This document shows positions 17,633 to 25,159 of a DNA stretch of 55,576 nt, piece by piece. The notes under the pieces are model-generated. The model ran no database searches. It saw only the letters and a program-made list of their open reading frames with translations, and was not told the DNA's origin. The stretch comes from Verrucomicrobiota bacterium (GTDB lineage Bacteria; Verrucomicrobiota; Verrucomicrobiia; Chthoniobacterales; SZAS-18). How positions within the stretch are numbered: position 1 is the stretch's first letter; each line of letters starts with the position of its first letter. The stretch is taken from assembly GCA_025353105.1 (NCBI GenBank), contig JANXRG010000063.1:1-55576 (forward strand), written 5' to 3'. Position numbers and translations under genes: made by a program.

Positions 17633-17677
17633 GAAAGGACGCGAAGGGGGGGATGATAAGGCACCTCGCGTCCTTTC
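17633..17677. repeat. Inverted repeat in ppk1/GH109 divergent spacer
   Basis: GAAAGGACGCGA (17633-17644) and TCGCGTCCTTTC (17666-17677) are perfect 12-bp complements around a 21-nt loop containing a G-run. It begins 22 bp upstream of the ppk1 start codon. It could be an operator or hairpin in the ppk1 leader, or another member of the purine-word inverted-repeat class. Confidence 0.6.
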
Positions 17678-17786
17678 GCCACGTTGTCTTGCGCGTCATG
17701 CGAAGGACTTTTCTTGACCGAAGACGCCGTCCAGCCCCGCCTTGTCCGACCCGCGGGGCCTTGGCATGCTGCCAAGCCCCTTCCCC

Positions 17787-19160
17787 ATGCATCCCCCTCC
17801 TTCCCGCCGCCGCTTCCTCCAATCCATTCTCGCCGCAGCCGGCGGCATCCTCGCCGTCGGCCAGCGCCTGCGGGCCGCCACCGAGCCGCCCCGCGCCGCC
17901 GGGGCAAAGGCGGTCACCCGGCTCGCCGCGCCGCGAATGGAGCGGATTCGCTGGGGCCTCATCGGGCTGGGCGACCGGGGCACGAGCCAGCTCGAGGAAC
18001 TCATCGAGCTCGAACACTGCGAGGTCACGGCATTGTGCGATACCGATCCAATCGTGCTCAAGCGCGCCGCGGACATGCTCGAAAAGGCGAAGCACCGCCC
18101 CGCCGCGATGTCCGGCGCGAGCGCGGAGGCCTACCGCAAGCTCGTGGAGCGGGACGACGTCGACGCCGTCATGATTTGCACCCCGTGGCGCGCCCATGTG
18201 CCGCAGGCGGTGGCCGCAATGCGGGCGGGGAAGCATGCCTTCATCGAGGTGCCGGCGGCGGTTTCACTGGAGGAATGCTGGCAGCTCGTGGACGCGGCGG
18301 AGTCGACGCAGCGACACTGCATGATGATGGAGAACTGCTGCTACGGGCAGGAGGAGTTGATGGTGCTGCGCCTTTGCCGCGAAGGCATTTTCGGCGAGTT
18401 GCTGCATGCCGAGGCCGCCTACATTCATGATCTTCGTTTTCAAATGAAACAGGTCGAGCGCGGCACGGGGTCGTGGCGCACGCGAGAGCATGAACTGCGC
18501 GACGCCAACATCTATCCGACGCACGGTCTCGGACCCGTGGCGCAGTGTCTCGGCGTTAATCGCGGCGATCGCTTCACGCGCCTCACCTCAATGAGCAGCC
18601 CGTCGCTCGGCATGCCCGACTTCGCCGCCCGCGAGTTCCCGCCAAATCATCCGCGTCGGACTGCGAAATACATCTGCGGGGACCTGAACACCAGCCTCAT
18701 CCAGACCGCGCTCGGTCGGACCATCATGGTCCAGCACAACACGATGAGTCCGCGCCCGTATTCCCGCATAAATCTGGTTCAGGGCACCCGCGGCGTCTTC
18801 GCCGGATTCCCCAACCGCATCCACGTCGAAGGCCGCAGCCCAGAGCACAAATGGGAGACCGATCTCACGAAATGGTTCGCGGAATTCGATCACCCGCTTT
18901 GGCGCAAGGTGGGCGAGGTGGCCGCGAAAAAGGGCGGCGGGATGGGCCATGGCGGAATGGATTACGTGATGAAATGGCGCATCGTCGAGTGCCTGCGCGC
19001 CGGCCTGCCGCTCGATCAGGACGTGTACGATGCCGCGGCGTGGAGCGCCGTCACCCCGCTCAGCGAATCGGGCGTGGCCCGGCGCGGCGACGCGATCGAT
19101 TTCCCCGATTTCACCCGCGGCGCGTGGAAGGAACGGCCACCGCTCGAGATAAATCTCTAA
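17787..19160 (+). CDS. Gfo/Idh/MocA oxidoreductase, GH109-like, Tat-exported
   Basis: A 457-residue protein with a twin-arginine signal (SRRRFLQSILAAAGGILAV) followed by an NAD-binding Rossmann domain (RIRWGLIGLGDRGTSQ) and a Gfo/Idh/MocA C-terminal half. VMICTPWRAHVPQAVAAMRA and HAFIEVPAAVSLEECWQLVD are typical of the superfamily, and ENCCYGQEELMVL, YIHDLRF and NIYPTHGLGPVAQ match the GH109 alpha-N-acetylgalactosaminidase group. In that group NAD+ is a recycled cofactor. The substrate here could be another glycan. I chose the ATG at 17787, which puts the RRRFL motif near the N-terminus; 17766 is an alternative. The stop codon lies in the left arm of an inverted repeat shared with the convergent gene. 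Confidence 0.85.
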   Translation: MHPPPSRRRFLQSILAAAGGILAVGQRLRAATEPPRAAGAKAVTRLAAPRMERIRWGLIGLGDRGTSQLEELIELEHCEVTALCDTDPIVLKRAADMLEKAKHRPAAMSGASAEAYRKLVERDDVDAVMICTPWRAHVPQAVAAMRAGKHAFIEVPAAVSLEECWQLVDAAESTQRHCMMMENCCYGQEELMVLRLCREGIFGELLHAEAAYIHDLRFQMKQVERGTGSWRTREHELRDANIYPTHGLGPVAQCLGVNRGDRFTRLTSMSSPSLGMPDFAAREFPPNHPRRTAKYICGDLNTSLIQTALGRTIMVQHNTMSPRPYSRINLVQGTRGVFAGFPNRIHVEGRSPEHKWETDLTKWFAEFDHPLWRKVGEVAAKKGGGMGHGGMDYVMKWRIVECLRAGLPLDQDVYDAAAWSAVTPLSESGVARRGDAIDFPDFTRGAWKERPPLEINL

Positions 19161-19244
19161 GGAACAAGGAAAAAGGAAGAAGGCGGGGAGTGATCGTCCG
19201 CCGCGTTCGACGCCGTCTTTCTTCTTCCTTTCTCCTTGTTCCTT
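19159..19244. repeat. 24-bp inverted repeat between convergent stops (AAGGAACAAGGA words)
   Basis: The left arm 19159-19182 and right arm 19221-19244 are complementary at 23 of 24 positions with a 38-nt loop. The TAA stop of the GH109-like gene and the TAA stop of the DsbA-like gene both overlap the outer ends of the arms. The arms are purine-only on one strand apart from one C, unlike a normal GC-rich terminator, but could still form a hairpin that ends transcription from both sides. Confidence 0.75.
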
Positions 19245-19897
19245 TACTTCGGCGGTGGTCCGCCGAAATGCACGGTGTACGACGCCACCGCCGCGGCATC
19301 AGCGAGCATCGCGTCAATCGTCGCCGCGATCGGTATGGCGTTGGCCAGACCAGAAAAAACGGCGCGGTCGCCAATGGCGTTTTCGAGCAGGAAGGTCGGA
19401 CGCTGCGTCACCTGCAGGGCGTGAAATTCGGCGGTGGTTGCCCGGGCGCGAGCCTCCACCTCCGGCGACCTCGCGCGCGCGAGCAATTTCGCGGCGTCCA
19501 GGCTCGTTGCGCGGGCCGCGACTTCCGCGGACACTTCCCACCGCGCAACTTTCTTCCCTTCCCGCAGCGCGGCATGCGCGATGGCGAGTCGCGCGCGATC
19601 GTCGATGATCCCGAAATCCTTCGCGGCCTCGGCGACGAAATTTGGCGCCGGATATTCTGACACGCCCTCCTCATACCAATCTGAATTCAGCATGAACGAT
19701 GAGCGCAGACCCGTCCCGCTCCGCCGGTAAAACCACTCGCATTGCTCGCGGGAGACGGGAAAACCCGAGGCGTCCATCAGCGCAATCTTCCAGCCGAACT
19801 CGGCCCGACCCTCATAGCGCGCCTTCAAGTCCGCCCAGGCCGGCTCGGCCCAGTAGCACCAGGAGGAGATGACTTCCAAGTAGAGGGTGATTTTCAT
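19244..19897 (-). CDS. DsbA-family thioredoxin-fold protein
   Basis: A 217-residue cytoplasmic protein (no signal peptide) starting MKITLYLEVISSWCYWAEP. That is the beta1-loop-alpha1 opening of the DsbA/FrnE/HCCA-isomerase class. The active site reads SWCYWA rather than CxxC, so only one cysteine of the redox pair is present and a thiol-disulfide exchange role is doubtful; a GST- or isomerase-like role is possible. The distal thioredoxin-fold element with a cis-proline context (VTQRPTFLLEN) is near residue 170. The ATG at 19897 was chosen because it places the first beta strand at the N-terminus. The gene is convergent with the GH109-like gene. Confidence 0.75.
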   Translation of the reverse strand: MKITLYLEVISSWCYWAEPAWADLKARYEGRAEFGWKIALMDASGFPVSREQCEWFYRRSGTGLRSSFMLNSDWYEEGVSEYPAPNFVAEAAKDFGIIDDRARLAIAHAALREGKKVARWEVSAEVAARATSLDAAKLLARARSPEVEARARATTAEFHALQVTQRPTFLLENAIGDRAVFSGLANAIPIAATIDAMLADAAAVASYTVHFGGPPPK

Positions 19898-19970
19898 CGG
19901 CGGCGCGGCGGCCAAGGGTTCGTCAGCTTCGCTTGGATCGCTGGTTAATGACTAATGAATAAACCTGTGG

Positions 19971-20121
19971 CCAGAACGAATTCCCGATGGCGAAACACCA
20001 TTCAATCCTGCCCATTTGGTTATTCCAATCCGAATTTGCTAACAGCCAAAAGTAACAAGCGAGATGCCGACTTCGTCATTCGTTCTGCATTCGTCACTCG
20101 GAGCGTAGCGCATCGCGCTAC
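19971..20121. repeat. Word-repeat remnant and hairpin downstream of SDR gene
   Basis: The 220-bp gap between the DsbA-like and SDR genes holds no gene. CAGAACGAAT near 19973 faces ATTCGTTCTG near 20086, and CTTCGTCATTCGTT belongs to the same word family as the 7.7-7.9 kb block. A perfect 7-bp hairpin, GTAGCGC-ATC-GCGCTAC (20105-20121), overlaps the SDR stop codon and could terminate its transcript. Confidence 0.5.
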
Positions 20122-20945
20122 ACGATGGCCGTGTCCACTTCGGCCGGCTCCCACAGCAATCGGCCTTCCATCCCGCCCGCGATCACCATCGTCTGGCCCG
20201 TGAGATGCCGGGCGAGCGTATCGGACGAAAGAAAAACCACCGCGTGCGCCATGTCGTCCGCGCGCGCGATCTGCGGGAGCGCCATCGTCGCGACGACGCG
20301 TTTCACATTCCTTTTGTCGCGAAGTTTTCCCGCCGTGCGCGGCACCACGGTCCAGCCGGGACAGACACAGTTCACGCGGCCGCCGCAATACGTCGACATG
20401 TGCGGCGCGAGGCGCGCGATTTCATTCTTGAGCGAGCGCGTCAGGCCGAATGCCATGGCCGACTTGGCCGCCGCGTAATCCGCGTGCCCGGCTTCGCCGA
20501 AGATGCCGGCGGTCGAAGAAATCAGGACGGCGTTCCCGCGTCTCTGTTTCGCGACGAGCCGGAAAAACTCGCGAAGGCACAGAAAAGTGGAAGTCAGCAC
20601 GCCCAACTGCGTCGAGTTCCACTGACGCAGGGTCATGTCCTGTAGTGGCACGTCGCGCGGTTCCCAGGCCCCGGCGTTCGCGACGAGCGTGTCGATGCGG
20701 TCAAATTTTTTCACCGCTTGGGCAAAGAGCTTGATCACGTCAGATTCCTTGGTCAGGTCGGCGCGAATCACAATGGCTTGCGCCACACCCAGCTCCTGCT
20801 GCAGGGCATCGGCTCCGGCGCGATTCTGGTGGTAATGCAGCACGACGCGCGCGCCTTCCTCGGCAAAGCGCCGTGCGATCGCCGACCCGATGCCGCCCGA
20901 GGCACCGGTGACAACGACGACTTTCCCTTCCAAATCGGATTTCAT
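20118..20945 (-). CDS. SDR-family NAD(P)-dependent oxidoreductase
   Basis: A 275-residue classical short-chain dehydrogenase. The cofactor motif is VVVTGASGGIGSAIA (TGxxxGIG), LVANAGAWEP is the NAG element, the catalytic serine lies in AVLISSTAGIFGE, and the YxxxK pair is in ADYAAAKSAMAF. NCVCPGWTVVPRT follows as expected. The body resembles 3-oxoacyl-ACP reductase and related sugar or steroid dehydrogenases, but no neighbour indicates the substrate. The ATG at 20945 begins MKSDLEGKVVVVTGA. A purine-word inverted repeat lies immediately upstream of the start. Confidence 0.9.
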   Translation of the reverse strand: MKSDLEGKVVVVTGASGGIGSAIARRFAEEGARVVLHYHQNRAGADALQQELGVAQAIVIRADLTKESDVIKLFAQAVKKFDRIDTLVANAGAWEPRDVPLQDMTLRQWNSTQLGVLTSTFLCLREFFRLVAKQRRGNAVLISSTAGIFGEAGHADYAAAKSAMAFGLTRSLKNEIARLAPHMSTYCGGRVNCVCPGWTVVPRTAGKLRDKRNVKRVVATMALPQIARADDMAHAVVFLSSDTLARHLTGQTMVIAGGMEGRLLWEPAEVDTAIV

Positions 20946-20970
20946 AGGCGAATGCTAGGCCGCAGACTCA

Positions 20971-21059
20971 AGGAAGAAGGAGCAAGGAGAAAGGAAGAAA
21001 AAACTTGGCCGTGCTGGCGGTCATTCGAAACGGCGGGTTCCTTCTTCCTTTCTGCTTAT
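20971..21059. repeat. Second AAGGAAGAAGG-type inverted repeat
   Basis: CAAGGAGAAAGGAAGAAAAA (from 20983) faces GTTCCTTCTTCCTTTCTGCT (from 21037); the arms match at most positions around a ~32-nt loop. The words are the same as in the 19159-19244 repeat. The block fills the gap between the SDR start and the end of the CbpM-like gene. Confidence 0.65.
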
Positions 21060-21361
21060 CCTCCGCGCCGGAAGCGAACTTCCTCCCGCAATTGTTCGAG
21101 CTCGCCAAGCATCTCCAGCATCATCCGGACGCCGGCCATGTTCATGCCGTATTCGGTGCGGAGATGTTCAATGTGGCGCAGCCGGTGGATCGCCTCCTCG
21201 TCAAAGAGCCATCCGCTCTCCTCCGGTGTGGCGACCGGTGAAATCAGTCCGTGCTGGCAATACACGACGATCAGCCGGCGCGAGACATGCGTGATCTCGG
21301 CGACGGCTTCGATCGCGTAACGGCTCGCCGCCGCGGAGTCATCGGGCACATTCGGGTTCAT
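21056..21361 (-). CDS. CbpM-like chaperone modulator (MerR-type fold)
   Basis: A 101-residue protein just downstream of the dnaJ/cbpA-like gene, in the position of the modulator that binds CbpA's J domain. The middle has a MerR-like winged helix: ITHVSRRLIVVYCQHGLISPV, then WLFDEEAIHRLRHIEHLRTE. The C-terminal half is a coiled helix (GVRMMLEMLGELEQLREEV). A DNA-binding role cannot be ruled out from sequence. The ATG at 21361 (MNPNVPDD) lies 22 bp after the cbpA stop, so the two genes are co-transcribed; a longer frame to 21412 would overlap cbpA. Confidence 0.8.
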   Translation of the reverse strand: MNPNVPDDSAAASRYAIEAVAEITHVSRRLIVVYCQHGLISPVATPEESGWLFDEEAIHRLRHIEHLRTEYGMNMAGVRMMLEMLGELEQLREEVRFRRGG

Positions 21362-21383
21362 GGGGGCAGGTGCGATCCGTATT

Positions 21384-22382
21384 TCATGTCTTGGAATCGC
21401 TGCGCGGGTCAAACGATGAGGCCACCTTGAGTTTTTCCCAAAGTTCCCGCTCCGCGTCAGTCATCTCGGTCGGAATCTGGATGTTGGACACCACGTACAG
21501 GTCGCCGCGATCACCGCTCTTGCCGATGGGCAGGCCCTGTGCGCGCACGCGGAGTTGCTGGCCGCTTGCGGTGCCCGGAGGAATCCGGACCTTGATCGCG
21601 CCGGAGAGGCCGGGGACGATGACTTGCTCGCCCAGCACCGCTTCCCACGGCGCCAGATCCAAATCGTAATAAAGGTCGGCGCCACGCGGGCGGAAATCCG
21701 GGTGCGCCGCCAGGCGAACGCGCAGGTAAAGGTCGCCCGCCACGCCCCCGCCCGTGCCCTCTGCGCCTTTCCCGGGCACGCGAATTCTCCGGCCATCGGT
21801 CGCGCCCGCCGGAATGCGCACGGTGAACGAATGCGTCTCCGCCTTGCCCGAGCGTGGGTCGGCGGTCTGCATGGAGATTGGACGCATGGTGCCAAGCATC
21901 GCCTCCTCGAGCGTGACGAGGATGTCGCCTTCGATGTCGGCGCCGCGCCGGGCGCGGCCCGCCCCGCCGTCCGCCGTGAATTCCTGCTCGCCGGACGGGA
22001 ATCCATAGTTGCGCCGGCCCGCGCCACCGAAGAACTGCTCGAAGAAATCGCTGAAGCCGGTGCCCTCGAAATGAAATTCCTGCGCCGGCGTTCCATCGGC
22101 CCGATGCCCCGCGCCCGCCCGGCCACCGGGCGGAGGCCGATAGCCGCCGCCGTCCTGCCAGTTCGCCCCCAGCTCGTCGTACTTCTTGCGCTTGACTGGA
22201 TCACTCAGGACTTCGTTCGCCTCGTTGATCTCCTTGAATTTCTCTTCGGCCGTCTTCTTGTCCTTGGCGACGTCGGGATGATATTTCCTCGCGAGCTTGC
22301 GAAACGACTTCTTGATCTCCACTTCGGTCGCCGACTTCGACAAGCCGAGCGTGGTGTAATAATCTTTGAAGGCGGCAGGCAT
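21384..22382 (-). CDS. cbpA: DnaJ-type co-chaperone (CbpA-like)
   Basis: A 332-residue J-protein stimulating Hsp70 (DnaK) ATPase activity. The J domain (residues 1-75) contains the HPD tripeptide in ARKYHPDVAKDK. A Gly/Phe-rich linker follows (EFHFEGTGFSDFFEQFFGG). The zinc-finger domain of DnaJ proper is absent, and the two C-terminal beta-barrel domains follow directly (IEGDILVTLEEAMLG, VRIPAGATDGRRIRVPGKG, VRIPPGTASGQQLRVRAQG). This layout and the downstream CbpM-like gene point to CbpA. A MITE-like element begins 13 bp upstream of the start codon, so native promoter and leader signals were replaced or displaced. Confidence 0.9.
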   Translation of the reverse strand: MPAAFKDYYTTLGLSKSATEVEIKKSFRKLARKYHPDVAKDKKTAEEKFKEINEANEVLSDPVKRKKYDELGANWQDGGGYRPPPGGRAGAGHRADGTPAQEFHFEGTGFSDFFEQFFGGAGRRNYGFPSGEQEFTADGGAGRARRGADIEGDILVTLEEAMLGTMRPISMQTADPRSGKAETHSFTVRIPAGATDGRRIRVPGKGAEGTGGGVAGDLYLRVRLAAHPDFRPRGADLYYDLDLAPWEAVLGEQVIVPGLSGAIKVRIPPGTASGQQLRVRAQGLPIGKSGDRGDLYVVSNIQIPTEMTDAERELWEKLKVASSFDPRSDSKT

Positions 22383-22394
22383 TTGGTTTCGTTA

Positions 22395-22670
22395 GGAGCC
22401 TGTTGAAATACAGGCATGGCCCGCGCGAGCGTCGCTTGGGCTGGCGGGCGGTGGCGCGAGGAGGGAGCGGGTTCCATCGACCCCGCGACCGACAAGCAAC
22501 GCAGGCAGACGGCCCAAGCCACGCTCGCCCTCCGGGTTGTGCCGCTTTTTGGCATGGGCGGTGTCGCCGCGCTTGGGCAGGATCGCCTTGGATCCAGCCG
22601 CTTCGCGCGCTCCTTGCCCAAGCCAAAAATCGACTGCAACGCGGGTCATGTCAGTATTTCAACAGGCTCC
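22395..22670. mobile_element. 276-bp MITE-like element with 31-bp terminal inverted repeats
   Basis: GGAGCCTGTTGAAATAC opens the left end (22395) and its complement closes the right end (22670). The 31-bp ends match at 28 positions. The interior contains a second inverted pair (22425-22441 with 22512-22528, 16 of 17) and a GCTTGGGC/GCCCAAGC hairpin (22571-22578 with 22616-22623). TAG occurs just outside both ends and may be a short target duplication. No transposase is encoded; open frames inside have low-complexity translations and are not credible genes. It fills the divergent spacer between cbpA and the GNAT gene. Confidence 0.8.
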
Positions 22671-22738
22671 CTAGATTCAATCCATTTGTCGCGGCTTTTC
22701 AATCCCTGCTTCTTTCCGTGCCGATTTGTTCCAGAACG

Positions 22739-23311
22739 ATGCTCGCAAATCTCCGCCTGGCCACGCTCGAGGACATCCCCTCGCTCGAGATTCTGATTGC
22801 GCAATCGGCGCGCGGTCTGAGCGCGCCGTTCTACTCGTCGGCGCAAATCGAGGCGAAGCTGCGTCACGTCTTCGGCGTGGACACGCAGCTTATCCACGAT
22901 GGAACTTACTTTGTCATCGAGGAGGATTCCGCTTTGGTGGCCTGCGGCGGCTGGAGCCGGCGCGGCACGCTCTTTGGCGGCGACCAGGCCAAGATCGGGC
23001 CCGACCCGCTGCTCGACCCGGCTACCGCGCCCGCCCGGATTCGCGCGTTTTTCGTCCATCCGGGCCAGGCGCGCCGCGGACTTGGCACCCGGATTCTCGA
23101 CGCCTGCACCGTCGCGGCCGTGTCCGCCGGCTTCCGCGCCTTCGAGCTCGTGGCGACCGGCGCCGGTGAGCAGCTCTATCGGATTCATGGATTTACGCTG
23201 GTCGAGCGATTCGAGATTGATTTGCCCGTGGAAATCCGCGTTCCCGTCGCACGCATGAGGAAGAATATTGGTCCTGCCGTGATGGTTGACTTCGCGCCGC
23301 CAACTCCCTAG
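22739..23311 (+). CDS. GNAT-family N-acetyltransferase
   Basis: A 190-residue acetyl-CoA-dependent acetyltransferase. The opening MLANLRLATLEDIPSLEILI is the usual first strand and helix. The acetyl-CoA loop is visible in HPGQARRGLGTRIL (Q/RxxGxG/A), preceded by IRAFFVHP. The C-terminal GEQLYRIHGFTLVERFEI is motif B. The substrate is unknown. I chose the ATG at 22739; the frame is open upstream through the MITE-like element, but that part is not homologous in appearance to GNAT proteins. The glucokinase-like gene follows 18 bp downstream on the same strand. Confidence 0.85.
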   Translation: MLANLRLATLEDIPSLEILIAQSARGLSAPFYSSAQIEAKLRHVFGVDTQLIHDGTYFVIEEDSALVACGGWSRRGTLFGGDQAKIGPDPLLDPATAPARIRAFFVHPGQARRGLGTRILDACTVAAVSAGFRAFELVATGAGEQLYRIHGFTLVERFEIDLPVEIRVPVARMRKNIGPAVMVDFAPPTP

Positions 23312-23329
23312 TTCTCTAAGCCCCCCACT

Positions 23330-24076
23330 ATGAACATCCTCGGCATCGACATCGGCGGCACTGGCATCAAAGGCGCACCTGTGGACCTCGAAAGCGGCAA
23401 ATTGCTACACGAGCGTCATCGCATCGACACGCCCAAACCCGCCACGCCCGACGCGGTGGCCGACGTGGTGAAGACCATCGTCGAGCATTTCGGCGGCGGC
23501 GATCGCGTGGGGATCACTTTTCCTGGCATCGTGAAGAACGGCGTGACGCGCAGCGCCGCGAATGTCGACAAGGGCTGGGTCGATCTCGACGCCGCCAAGC
23601 ATTTCGTGAAGAAGCTGGGCCTGCCCGTCACGGTCGTGAATGATGCGGATGCCGCCGGCGTGGCCGAGGTGCATTTCGGCGCCGGCCGCAACGTCCCCGG
23701 GGTCGTGCTCATGGTGACGCTCGGCACGGGCATCGGGTCCGCGCTGTTCCTGAACGGCAACCTTGTGCCAAATACGGAACTCGGTCACATCGAGGTTCGC
23801 GGGAAGGATGCAGAAAAGCGCGCTTCCGAGCGTGTGCGCGAGCAAAAGGAACTCAGCTGGAAACGTTGGGGTGCCAACGTTGGCGAATACCTCGGCCGGC
23901 TCGACGCGTTATTCTCGCCGGATCTTTTCATCATTGGCGGCGGCGTCTGCAAGAAGGCCGACAAGTTTTTCCCGTTTCTCAAGAAATTCACGGCCGTGCC
24001 GATCCTGCCGGCGCAATTGCAGAACGACGCCGGCATCGTCGGCGCGGCGTTGCTTGCGCAACACATCGCGGGCTGA
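23330..24076 (+). CDS. ppgK: Polyphosphate glucokinase-like ROK kinase
   Basis: A 248-residue ROK-fold sugar kinase that phosphorylates glucose, probably with polyphosphate and/or ATP. The phosphate-binding loop [19 protein letters not shown] and the segment [18 protein letters not shown] are characteristic of polyphosphate glucokinases. [12 protein letters not shown] contains the catalytic aspartate, [13 protein letters not shown] is the second phosphate loop, and [14 protein letters not shown] the adenosine-side motif. The ROK zinc cluster of repressor-type members is absent, as expected for this branch. The presence of ppk1 6 kb upstream gives a plausible supply of polyphosphate. ATP-only use cannot be excluded. 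Confidence 0.85.
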   Translation: MNILGIDIGGTGIKGAPVDLESGKLLHERHRIDTPKPATPDAVADVVKTIVEHFGGGDRVGITFPGIVKNGVTRSAANVDKGWVDLDAAKHFVKKLGLPVTVVNDADAAGVAEVHFGAGRNVPGVVLMVTLGTGIGSALFLNGNLVPNTELGHIEVRGKDAEKRASERVREQKELSWKRWGANVGEYLGRLDALFSPDLFIIGGGVCKKADKFFPFLKKFTAVPILPAQLQNDAGIVGAALLAQHIAG

Positions 24077-24133
24077 TTCCGCGGGCCGCCCGCTGGCGTC
24101 GGTCGGCGACAGTGCTACGGTCCCGTCTCTCCG

Positions 24134-25159
24134 ATGGCCCGTTTTTCGTTCGACCCGCAGGATTTTTCGGTCTCGTTCCTCAGCATCCTCTTCGAAGGAT
24201 TGCCTTTCCTGTTGCTGGGCGCGCTCGTCTCGGGGTTAATTGAGGCCTTCGTGCCCGCGCGTTGGATGACGCGCTTCCTGCCCCGCTCGCCGCTGCTGGC
24301 GATGCTGATGAGCGGCTTGCTCGGGTTGATCTTTCCGATGTGCGAGTGCGGCGTCGTGCCGGTGATCCGGCGGCTGATACGCAAGGGCCTGCCCGCCTCC
24401 TGCGCCGTAACCTACATGTTGTCGGCTCCGGTTATCAGTCCGGTCGTTTTGCTCAGTACCTACGCGGCGTTCAATCAGCAACAGCCTTTGCGCATGATGC
24501 TCTTCCGCGCCGGCTTGGTCTACCTCGTCGCCGTGGCCGTCGGACTGATCGTCTCGCGCCTGCGCGCCGAACAATTTCTCGATCCCAAGGTTGTCGCCCA
24601 ACTCGCCGGCGGCCGCCGGAAAAACACCTTCCAGCTTTCGCGCGCACCTCTGCCCGAGGCACTGCCCTCGACGAATCCGGCGGTCGCCGACTCGGGCAAC
24701 GCGGAAGCCGCCCAGACGCTGGGTGAGATCGAGCGTGAACTTGAGCCCACCTTCCTCGGTCGCCTCCGGCTCGCGTTGTCCCGCGGGGCGGCCGATTTCC
24801 TCGATGTCGCGATCTTCGTCGTCATCGGCGCGGCCTTGACCGCCGTGTTCAACACGTCGGTCCCACGCGAGAGCATCATGCCGCTGGCGCAGAATCCATG
24901 GCTGGCCACGGGTGCCATGATGGGGCTGTCTTTTTCGTTAGCCCTTTGCAGCACGTCAGATGCGTTCATCGCCGCGACGTTCACCACTTTTCCGTTCGGG
25001 GCCAAGCTTGCGTTCCTCACGCTTGGGGCGATGCTCGACGTGAAGTTAATCTTCCTCTACCGGCTGGTGTTCCGGAAGCGCTTCATCGCGTTGCTGGCAC
25101 TCGGTTTGGTGGTGGTCATCGGCCTTGTTTGCGTGCGTCTTAGCGCCTTCCTCGGATGA
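24134..25159 (+). CDS. Permease of the DUF318/ArsP-like family
   Basis: A 341-residue polytopic membrane protein of the YraQ/DUF318 permease family. Eight or so hydrophobic segments are visible in two halves separated by a polar loop (about residues 145-205). The conserved motif FPMCECGVVPVIRRLIRKG follows the second helix, and LALCSTSDAFIAATF is its counterpart in the second half. Members are linked to efflux of arsenicals or other small molecules, but the substrate here is unknown. Its stop overlaps the start of the TIGR03943-like gene by four bases (ATGA), so the two products are probably made together and interact. Confidence 0.88.
   Translation: MARFSFDPQDFSVSFLSILFEGLPFLLLGALVSGLIEAFVPARWMTRFLPRSPLLAMLMSGLLGLIFPMCECGVVPVIRRLIRKGLPASCAVTYMLSAPVISPVVLLSTYAAFNQQQPLRMMLFRAGLVYLVAVAVGLIVSRLRAEQFLDPKVVAQLAGGRRKNTFQLSRAPLPEALPSTNPAVADSGNAEAAQTLGEIERELEPTFLGRLRLALSRGAADFLDVAIFVVIGAALTAVFNTSVPRESIMPLAQNPWLATGAMMGLSFSLALCSTSDAFIAATFTTFPFGAKLAFLTLGAMLDVKLIFLYRLVFRKRFIALLALGLVVVIGLVCVRLSAFLG

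Noticed and set aside
22392-22649. An 85-residue minus-strand open frame inside the MITE-like element.
   Set aside because: The frame spans hairpin sequence with an arginine/proline-rich translation and no motif; it is more likely incidental.
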